Shown here: in pieces, positions 4,345-9,802 of the stretch | Layout of the letters: each line of letters starts with the position of its first letter | Position numbering within the stretch: the stretch's first letter is position 1 | NCBI GenBank assembly: GCA_904501975.1 | Contig: CAJGCZ010000059.1 | Span: 1 to 9,802, forward strand | Length of the DNA: 9,802 nucleotides | Reading direction: 5' to 3' | Source: an uncultured Akkermansia sp. | Lineage (GTDB): Bacteria > Verrucomicrobiota > Verrucomicrobiia > Verrucomicrobiales > Akkermansiaceae | The notes under the pieces: generated by a model | Databases searched by the model: none | Seen by the model: only the letters and a program-made list of their open reading frames with translations | Told to the model about the DNA's origin: nothing | Program-made: the position numbers and the translations under genes

Positions 4345-7300
4345 ATGAGTGCCTATTTTATTAAACACCCGGTGATTGCCACGGTTATTGCCGTTTTGAC
4401 GACGGTGCTGGGCGTGGTGTGTTTGCTCAATCTGCCGATTGCGCAATACCCGGAAATTACACCGCGTACGATTAACCTGACGGCCATGTATCCCGGTGCG
4501 GATGCTCAGGCTGTGGCTGATTCTGTGGGTACGCCCATTGAACGCCAGATGAACGGTATTCAGCACATGGATTATATGACTTCCGTTTCTTCTAACAACG
4601 GTGTCTATAATTTGCAGGTGGTGTTCGAGCCGGATTCTGATACAGATATTGACCAGGTGCTGACCAACATGCGCTATGGGCAGGCCCAGTCGCAGGTGCC
4701 TACGGAGGTGCTGAATGCCGGTATTACCATTCGCCAGCAGCCGGGTTTGCCCTTGATGCTGTACTCCTTAACCTCTCCGGATGGTACATACGATGCTGTG
4801 GATTTGGCTAACTTTGCCCAGGTGAAGTTGCTGGATGAAATTAAGCGTGTGCCCGGTGTTGGTGAGGTTACGGTTTACGGTGCAGGCCGATATGCTATCC
4901 GTATTTGGTTGGATACGGTGAAAATGGCTCACTTCGGTATCTCTCTCAATGAGGTGCAGGGGGCTGTGCGCCAACAGAATGTGACTAACCCCGGCGGCAA
5001 GGTGGGCGCAGACCCCGTGCCGAATGGGCAGGAAACGACGATTACGATTCGCACGGAAGGGCGCTTGACTTCTCCCGAGCAGTTTGAGAACATTATTGTG
5101 CGCCAGCGTGGTGACGAGGTGGTGTTCTTGAAGGATATTGCTACGCTGGAGTTGGGCTCCGAAAACTACTCTGCTACAGGCCGTTTGAACCGCAAGACTT
5201 CTGCCAGTGTAGTTATTTTCCAGGCTCCGGGTTCTAACGCAATTGATACGGTGGACCGTGTGTCTGAATTGTTGGCATCTAAGCCGTTGCCGCCCGGTAT
5301 TGAGGGCGATGTGTCTTTGGATACAACGACCTCGGTGCGTTATTCTATTGAAGAAATTAAGAAGACCTTTATTGAGGCTGTTGTATTGGTGGCCTTGGTG
5401 GTGTTCTTGTTCTTGCAGAACTGGCGTGCCACAATCATTCCGCTGATTGCGGTGCCGGTGTCGCTGGTGTCCACCTTCTGTGTGTTCCCCTTGCTGGGCT
5501 TTACTCTTAATACGATTTCTCTTTTGGGTATGGTGTTGGCCATTGGCCTTGTGGTGGACGATGCCATTGTGGTGGTGGAAGCCGTGCAGCACCATATTGA
5601 TAAGGGACTGAACCCGCGCATGGCCGCTTTTGCTGCTATGCAGGAGGTGAGTGGCCCGGTTATTGCTATTGCCTTGGTGTTGGCTGCGGTGTTCCTGCCG
5701 GCCTTGATGCTGGAGGGTATTACCGGCACGCTCTTTAAGCAATTTGCTATTACGATTGCTATTTCGATGCTGATTTCTGCGTTCAACGCCTTGACGCTGT
5801 CTCCTGCGTTGTGTGCCTTGATGCTTAAATCTAAGAAAGAGGAGGAAACGGAGCCCCAAGGCGGTATTCGCAAGCTGGTGTTCCGTATTCGCCAAGTGAC
5901 GACTAAGCCTTTCTTCCGTGTGTTTAATGCTTGCTATGATAAGACGGCTAGTGTTTATACGCGCATTTGCGGTGGTTTGGCTCGTAAGCTGGTGATTTCA
6001 ATGCCGTTGCTGCTGTTGTTGTGGCTTTCTATTGCTCCGGTGAGCAATAAGGTGCCGGGTGCTTTCTTGCCGGATGAAGACCAAGGCTTCTTGTTGGCGG
6101 CTTTGGTGATGAAACCGGAGACCTCTCTCCAGCGTGCTATGGAGCAGAATAAAAAGTTGGAAGACGCACTGGCCGGGCCGGCGGATAATCCGGACCCCGC
6201 TATTAAGAATATTACCTCTGTGGTTGGTATTAATATTCTTAACATGGTGCAGACTCCCGGTGCTGCTATTGCCTTCGTGCAGTTGAAGGATTGGAGCGAG
6301 CGCTCTGAAACGGCAGAGCAGGTGCAGCAGCGCCTGAATATGCGCTGCCAGCAGGCCGGGCTGGATGGTATTTCTATGGTGTTGATTCCGCCTGCCATCC
6401 CCGGTGTGGGTACAGCTAATGGCGTGGCCTTTGTGCTGACTGATTTGGAAGGCCAAGGTGTGGATTTCTTGCACAAGCAGGTGCAAACCCTTAAGCAAGC
6501 TGCCTCTGCCCGCAAGGAGGTGGCCATGTGCACTGATATGATGATGGCTGACGTGCCGCAGAAGTATTTGCAGCTGGATCGTGCCAAATGCCAGAAGTTC
6601 GGCGTGAATATTAGTGATGCTTATGGCGTGCTTGCCTCGTATTACGGCTCTTCCTTCGTGAACTTCTTTAATGCGTTCGGCCAGCAGTGGCAGGTGTACA
6701 TGCAGGCTCGCGGTGAAGACCGCGTGAGCCTGGACCAGATGTCCGGCTTCTTTGTGATTAATAACAAGGGAGAGAAGGTGCCGCTGGATGCTATTGTGAG
6801 TGTGCGCGATATTGCAGACACGGAGTTCGTGATGCACCATAATGGTTACAATGCTGCTAAGCTTACGGTGATGCCCACCCCCGGGGTGTCTACGCAGCAG
6901 TTGATGGATGTAATGGAGGAGGTGTACGAGCAGACCATGGATAAAAACAAGGTTGGCATGGGGTATCAGGATATGTCCTTCCAAGAAAATAAGGTGCGCA
7001 ACAGCACGGGCTTGGGCACGATTTTCTTGATGTCCGGTTTCTTCGCCTTCCTGATTTTGGCTGCTTTGTACGAGAAGTGGACTCTGCCGATTTCCGTCTT
7101 CATGACGGTGCCTATTGCTGTGCTGGGGGCTTACTTTGGCCTGTATTGCATGCAGCTGGATTTGAACCTGTACGCCCAGGTAGGTTTGGTGATGCTGGTG
7201 GGTCTTGCTGCTAAGAACGCCATTTTGATTGTGGAGTTTGCCAACTTGGAAATGGAACGCGGTAAATCGCTGATGGAGGCTACGATGATTGCCGCTCGCT

Positions 7301-7584
7301 TGCGTTTGCGTCCCATTATCATGACTTCTCTGGCTTTCATCCTCGGGTGTATTCCCTTGGTGCTCTCCTCCGGTTCCGGTGCGTTGGCTCGCAATGCTAT
7401 CGGTATTGTTGTGGTGGTGGGTATGGGTGTGGCTACCTTTGTGGGTGTCTTCCTTATCCCGTGTTCGTATGTGGCGGTCATGCGTCTCTTCCGTATTAAG
7501 TTTGAGAAAAAATCTCTCGAGGAAGACCCGGATGAAGTGGCTGCCCGCAAGTACCTTGTGGAGCATGCGGACGATGCTGTGTAA
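4345..7584 (+). CDS. AcrB-like RND multidrug efflux pump (HAE1 family)
   Basis: A 1079-residue inner-membrane, proton-driven transporter, close to the usual 1030-1050 of AcrB. A first transmembrane segment (about 8-29) is followed by a large periplasmic loop with TIRQQPGLPLMLYSLTSPDG (near the AcrB porter region), then a cluster of transmembrane helices from about 341. The proton-relay residues are intact: Asp405 and Asp406 in GLVVDDAIVVVE, Lys957 in GLAAKNAILIVEF, and the RLRPIIMTSLAF motif that carries the relay Arg. A second periplasmic loop and the last helix group repeat the first half, as expected from the internal duplication. The short C-terminus is acidic. It captures substrates from the membrane and periplasm and passes them through the adaptor to the outer-membrane factor encoded next. 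Drug efflux is the most likely role; the substrates are not readable from sequence. Confidence 0.96.
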   Translation: MSAYFIKHPVIATVIAVLTTVLGVVCLLNLPIAQYPEITPRTINLTAMYPGADAQAVADSVGTPIERQMNGIQHMDYMTSVSSNNGVYNLQVVFEPDSDTDIDQVLTNMRYGQAQSQVPTEVLNAGITIRQQPGLPLMLYSLTSPDGTYDAVDLANFAQVKLLDEIKRVPGVGEVTVYGAGRYAIRIWLDTVKMAHFGISLNEVQGAVRQQNVTNPGGKVGADPVPNGQETTITIRTEGRLTSPEQFENIIVRQRGDEVVFLKDIATLELGSENYSATGRLNRKTSASVVIFQAPGSNAIDTVDRVSELLASKPLPPGIEGDVSLDTTTSVRYSIEEIKKTFIEAVVLVALVVFLFLQNWRATIIPLIAVPVSLVSTFCVFPLLGFTLNTISLLGMVLAIGLVVDDAIVVVEAVQHHIDKGLNPRMAAFAAMQEVSGPVIAIALVLAAVFLPALMLEGITGTLFKQFAITIAISMLISAFNALTLSPALCALMLKSKKEEETEPQGGIRKLVFRIRQVTTKPFFRVFNACYDKTASVYTRICGGLARKLVISMPLLLLLWLSIAPVSNKVPGAFLPDEDQGFLLAALVMKPETSLQRAMEQNKKLEDALAGPADNPDPAIKNITSVVGINILNMVQTPGAAIAFVQLKDWSERSETAEQVQQRLNMRCQQAGLDGISMVLIPPAIPGVGTANGVAFVLTDLEGQGVDFLHKQVQTLKQAASARKEVAMCTDMMMADVPQKYLQLDRAKCQKFGVNISDAYGVLASYYGSSFVNFFNAFGQQWQVYMQARGEDRVSLDQMSGFFVINNKGEKVPLDAIVSVRDIADTEFVMHHNGYNAAKLTVMPTPGVSTQQLMDVMEEVYEQTMDKNKVGMGYQDMSFQENKVRNSTGLGTIFLMSGFFAFLILAALYEKWTLPISVFMTVPIAVLGAYFGLYCMQLDLNLYAQVGLVMLVGLAAKNAILIVEFANLEMERGKSLMEATMIAARLRLRPIIMTSLAFILGCIPLVLSSGSGALARNAIGIVVVVGMGVATFVGVFLIPCSYVAVMRLFRIKFEKKSLEEDPDEVAARKYLVEHADDAV

Positions 7585-7626
7585 TTTTTAACCTTCTCTT
7601 AATCTTAAACCAAAACTAAATATACA

Positions 7627-9027
7627 ATGATGAACAAAAGCACAATCCTCATTCTTGCCGGTGTTGTGGCTCTTGCCACAAGCTGTCAGTTAGGTCCTAA
7701 TTGGGCTCCTCCTGCTATGGAGGTTCCTGCTGTGTTCCGCGGTGGTAACACGGCCGGTGCATCCATGGCTGATACTCCTTGGCAGACTGTCATTAAAGAT
7801 GACAATTTGATTAGTCTTTTGACGGATGTTTTTAACCACAATCGCTCATTGGAGGCTATGCAGCACAATGTGGATGCTGCTCGTCAGTATGTGACGATTG
7901 CCCGTGCCCCCATGTTCCCTTGGTTCGGTTACGGTGCTTCTACCAGTAAGGGAATGAATTCCCAAGGCGGGGCTAATGTGGCCCAGACCGGCGGTGTAAC
8001 GACCAATCCCGGTTCTATTGCAGCCAGTGCTTCTTGGGAGCTTGATATTTGGGGCAAGATTAGCCGCGGTGTGGAGAGCGCCGATGCTTCTGCACAAGAA
8101 GCCCAGGAGCAGCTGCACAATATGCGCGCCTCCTTGCTGCGCCAAGTGGCTACGGGGTACTTGCAGTTGCTGATGCTTGATGAGCAGCTGAAGATTACCC
8201 GCAACTCTGCCGATTCTTATCGCGATTCGTTGAGCCTGTTTGCTGACCAGCAGAGCACCGGTATTGCCGACGGCTTGCAGGTGGCCAGCGCTAAGGCTGC
8301 TCTTGCTGCGGCTGAGGCTGAGATTCCGGCCTTGGAAATGCAGATTGCTTCTTTGGAGAATACACTGAGCGTGCTTGCCGGACGTATGCCCGGTAAGATT
8401 GCTCGCGGCGGTTCCTTGCAGCGCTTTGTAAGCAGTAGCAAGGTGAGCGCTGGTATCCCGGCGGATATCATTTCTCGCCGCCCGGATATTCGTGCTGCCG
8501 AGCAGGCTTTGCGCGCTGCTAATGCCGAGGTGGGTGTGGCCATTGCCAGCTACTTCCCCTCCATCAGCCTTACGGGTACTGCCGGTTATGCTACTGCCGA
8601 CCTGCGCAGCACGACCTCTCGCTACGCTCATAAGTCCGGCTGGGGTATTGGTGCCAGCTTAACGGGGCCGCTCTTCCAAGCAGGCCAGCTCCGTGCTAAT
8701 GAGCAGGCCAAGAAGGATGCCTTCATGGCTGCTAAGTCTGATTACGAGCAGGCTGTGCTGAGTGCTTTGGCTGAAATCTCCACAACTCTTATTGAGCGTG
8801 AGAAGTTGCGCGAGGTTATTGCCAAGCAGGAAGAGGCCGTGGCTGCTTATGAGGAAAGCGTGAAGCTGGCCAAGGAGCGCTTCAAGGTCGGTTTGTCCGC
8901 CTACTTTGAAGTGCTGGATAATCAGCTCCGTCTCTTCCCGGCTCAGAAGCAGCTCGCTTCTTACCGCTATCAGTACGCTGCTTGCATCCCCACCCTCTAC
9001 ACGCAGTTGGGTGGCGGCTGGAAGTAA
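7627..9027 (+). CDS. Outer-membrane efflux factor lipoprotein (OprM/NodT family)
   Basis: A 466-residue TolC-like channel subunit. The signal peptide ends at the lipobox ATSC (Cys20), and the mature start QLGPNWAPPAMEVP is typical of NodT/OprM lipoproteins. Two tandem outer-membrane efflux repeats follow, about 55-250 and 280-460. The family motif IPADIISRRPDIRAAEQALR lies at 277-296, and the second repeat carries YFPSISLTGTAGYA. Three such subunits should form the outer-membrane beta-barrel and periplasmic tunnel that receives substrates from the pump. The gene is 42 bases after the pump gene, in the same operon, and is closed by a strong terminator. The leader is A-rich with no Shine-Dalgarno sequence; the ATG two codons in (7630) is an equally possible start. 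Confidence 0.95.
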   Translation: MMNKSTILILAGVVALATSCQLGPNWAPPAMEVPAVFRGGNTAGASMADTPWQTVIKDDNLISLLTDVFNHNRSLEAMQHNVDAARQYVTIARAPMFPWFGYGASTSKGMNSQGGANVAQTGGVTTNPGSIAASASWELDIWGKISRGVESADASAQEAQEQLHNMRASLLRQVATGYLQLLMLDEQLKITRNSADSYRDSLSLFADQQSTGIADGLQVASAKAALAAAEAEIPALEMQIASLENTLSVLAGRMPGKIARGGSLQRFVSSSKVSAGIPADIISRRPDIRAAEQALRAANAEVGVAIASYFPSISLTGTAGYATADLRSTTSRYAHKSGWGIGASLTGPLFQAGQLRANEQAKKDAFMAAKSDYEQAVLSALAEISTTLIEREKLREVIAKQEEAVAAYEESVKLAKERFKVGLSAYFEVLDNQLRLFPAQKQLASYRYQYAACIPTLYTQLGGGWK

Positions 9028-9052
9028 AGCGCCTGCATTCACAATTTGTTAC

Positions 9053-9098
9053 AAACAACAAGGCAAAGCTGCATTTTGCGGCTTTGCCTTGTTGTTTT
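9053..9098 (+). terminator. Intrinsic terminator of the efflux operon
   Basis: AAACAACAAGGCAAAGC (9053-9069) pairs perfectly with 9081-9097, and three more pairs (one G-U) extend the stem to 20 bp around an ATTTT loop. It ends in a short T tract, GTTGTTTT. The A-rich left flank gives T residues on the other strand, so it may also stop transcripts of the opposing gene at 9121-9318. Confidence 0.9.
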
Positions 9099-9120
9099 AG
9101 CGTTAGGGAATCTATTCTCT

Positions 9121-9318
9121 TTAGTTAAGTATCACAGCCGGTAAAGCCAAAATGCTTCCGGCTACAGTGCAAGGGATGTCTATCCCAACTAAAAGTAGTA
9201 CGCCTAAAGAATAGGTTAGAATAAAATCGGATGAGTATCGATTCTCCGGGTTTTTCATATAGGCGTACATCATGAGAATTGAGATGCGATTTCCAATTTC
9301 TTCACTTTTCTTGCTCAT
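9121..9318 (-). CDS. Small membrane protein, YceK/YidQ-like C-terminus (tentative)
   Basis: The frame read here gives 65 residues from the ATG at 9318; a longer start at 9366 adds 16 residues of Ser/Phe-rich sequence that looks unlike a coding start. The N-terminal half is polar and charged (SKKSEEIGNR, MKNPENRYSSD). The second half is one hydrophobic segment, FILTYSLGVLLLVGIDIPCTV onward. The stretch IDIPCTVAGSILALP aligns without gaps with the IDLPFSLVADTLLLP-type motif that I recall from YceK/YidQ-family small lipoproteins, except that the family Asp is replaced. No signal peptide or lipobox is visible, so this may be a divergent relative, a remnant, or a chance likeness. No Shine-Dalgarno sequence or clear promoter was found. 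It faces the rRNA operon promoter divergently. Confidence 0.42.
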   Translation of the reverse strand: MSKKSEEIGNRISILMMYAYMKNPENRYSSDFILTYSLGVLLLVGIDIPCTVAGSILALPAVILN

Positions 9319-9404
9319 TTTTGGCGAGAATGCAGAAAAACTGAAATTTGTTGTAGAAAAATGCAAAAATTTACCGTTGTATTTTCAGTGTTTTGCAACT
9401 TTTT

Positions 9405-9467
9405 GAAAAGAAAAGTGAAAATTTCTTTAAAAATAAGCTTGACGTTCGCGAAAGAAAAGTGTAGAAT
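9405..9467 (+). promoter_or_regulatory. rRNA operon promoter with A-tract upstream element
   Basis: TTGACG (9439-9444) and TAGAAT (9462-9467) are spaced by 17 bases, with a predicted start near 9474. Upstream, 9405-9438 is a run of A and T tracts like the UP elements that strengthen rRNA promoters. The spacer contains the palindrome TTCGCGAA (9445-9452). An 11-base repeat, AAAGAAAAGTG, occurs both upstream (9407-9417) and in the spacer (9451-9461). Confidence 0.82.
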
Positions 9468-9570
9468 CAGCGGCACCCCGTCACGGGGCAGCCCGAAAGG
9501 CTAAGCCGCTCAAATGAGCAGCGCGAAGCAAGGCCGGGCGAGGCAGTTTTCAAGTTTACTGACTTTCTGA

Positions 9571-9627
9571 GGCGCTAAGCTGAGTCGTGAGACTCGCTAC
9601 CGGATACAACCTTCCGGGAGGAGCGCC
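9571..9627 (+). other. Branched RNA domain in the rRNA leader
   Basis: GGCGCT (9571-9576) pairs with AGCGCC (9622-9627). It encloses a 5-bp hairpin GAGTC/GACTC capped by GTGA (9582-9595), a GNRA-type tetraloop, and a CCGG/CCGG hairpin (9600-9617). This gives a compact three-way junction. The pairing is read by eye and not energy-minimised. Confidence 0.5.
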
Positions 9628-9665
9628 GGAGAGGATAAAGAGAGGGAAGGAAAAGGTCGTGACGC

Positions 9666-9725
9666 GTGCCGTGGCCTGCGCCGAGATGAAGTTCTGCGGA
9701 ACTTCGGAGCGAGGTTACACGGTAC
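9666..9725 (+). other. Long UNCG-capped hairpin in the rRNA leader
   Basis: GTGCCGTG (9666-9673) pairs with CACGGTAC (9718-9725), with one G-U. Pairing continues through CCT/AGG and CGC/GCG, with small bulges, to a perfect 7-bp GAAGTTC/GAACTTC helix (9688-9694 with 9699-9705). That helix is closed by TGCG, a UNCG-type tetraloop with the preferred C-G closing pair. Confidence 0.55.
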
Positions 9726-9727
9726 TG

Positions 9728-9748
9728 ATGAACTTAAAGAGAGTTCAT
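9728..9748 (+). other. Leader hairpin just ahead of 16S rRNA
   Basis: ATGAACT and AGTTCAT form a perfect 7-bp stem around the seven-base loop TAAAGAG, 25 bases before the expected mature 16S end. It may take part in 16S 5' processing. Confidence 0.45.
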
Positions 9749-9773
9749 TGGTCCAGCAATTTCTAAATAATAT

Positions 9774-9802
9774 ATTATGGAGAGTTTGATTCTGGCTCAG
9801 AA
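9774..9802 (+). rRNA. rrs: 16S ribosomal RNA, 5' end only
   Basis: AGAGTTTGATTCTGGCTCAG at 9781-9800 is the universal 16S 5' segment (the 27F primer region). Counting back to E. coli position 1 places the mature 5' end near 9774. The gene runs off the right edge of the window. The GATTCTGG variant agrees with Verrucomicrobiota but also occurs in other phyla. Confidence 0.95.

Larger units (their letters stand above)
9474..9773 (+). ncRNA. Structured 5' leader of the rRNA operon
   Basis: About 300 bases separate the promoter from the mature 16S start and hold no convincing gene. The leader is dense in hairpins. CCCCG-TCA-CGGGG lies at 9476-9488, at the extreme 5' end. AGCC-CGAAA-GGCT (9490-9502) and GCTC-AAAT-GAGC (9508-9519) follow. 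Then come a branched domain closed by 9571-9576/9622-9627, a long hairpin at 9666-9725, and a 7-bp hairpin at 9728-9748. Leaders like this are removed during rRNA maturation and can help antitermination and folding. I could not find a clear boxA element. The partner strand of the 16S processing stem would lie beyond the window. Confidence 0.7.

Noticed and set aside
3520..4566. Long minus-strand frame of 348 codons within the adaptor and pump genes
   Set aside because: It is rich in His, Arg and Asn, as expected for the antisense reading of biased coding sequence, and overlaps two certain genes.
5998..7566. A 522-codon minus-strand frame inside the pump gene
   Set aside because: It is the antisense shadow of the RND pump; its composition is dominated by His, Gln and Ser with no domain pattern.
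9556..9572. A boxA-like antitermination element (GACTTTCTGA) in the rRNA leader
   Set aside because: It matches the known boxA consensus too poorly to be annotated.
1..9802. CRISPR array, insertion sequence, tRNA gene or toxin-antitoxin pair
   Set aside because: No regularly spaced direct repeats, transposase motifs, terminal inverted repeats or tRNA-like folds were seen. The divergent winged-helix and AP2-like genes do not have the tandem layout of a toxin-antitoxin pair.

Overview
The window looks like a chromosomal segment of a Gram-negative bacterium, probably Verrucomicrobiota (an Akkermansia-like or other gut lineage). This is inferred from the first bases of a 16S rRNA gene at the right edge (GATTCTGGCTCAGAA type), from several start codons preceded by A/T-rich leaders without a Shine-Dalgarno sequence, and from lipoprotein-anchored efflux components. 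Only about 29 bases of the 16S gene are present, so this placement is tentative.

Layout. Positions 1-1000 hold a minus-strand lipoprotein of a conserved uncharacterised family. Next comes rpsP (ribosomal protein S16, 1118-1363) with its own extended -10 promoter and a strong downstream hairpin. Positions 1567-2236 are a divergent pair of small DNA-binding proteins: a winged-helix protein on the minus strand and a stand-alone AP2/ERF-like protein on the plus strand. A perfect 10+2+10 inverted repeat lies between their promoters. From 2418 to 9027 there is a four-gene plus-strand unit: a MarR-family regulator, a periplasmic adaptor lipoprotein, an AcrB-like RND pump and an OprM/NodT-like outer-membrane factor. 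Together these should form a complete tripartite drug efflux system. It begins at a promoter whose start region carries a 9+2+9 palindrome, a likely MarR operator, and ends at a 20-bp terminator hairpin. A small minus-strand membrane protein (9121-9318) follows. Last come the promoter, a structured leader of about 300 nt, and the first bases of the 16S gene of a ribosomal RNA operon.

How the parts work together. The MarR protein probably represses its own operon by binding the palindrome at the transcription start, and is released by a ligand. The adaptor, pump and outer-membrane factor then export hydrophobic compounds from the inner membrane and periplasm to the outside. rpsP and the rRNA operon are separate housekeeping units. 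The AP2-like/winged-helix pair looks like a small self-regulated DNA-binding module of unknown target.

Much of the window is ordinary. The parts most worth a second look are the AP2-like/winged-helix divergon and its operator, the palindrome with an overlapping ten-codon reading frame ahead of marR, the enlarged adaptor protein, and the highly structured rRNA leader.
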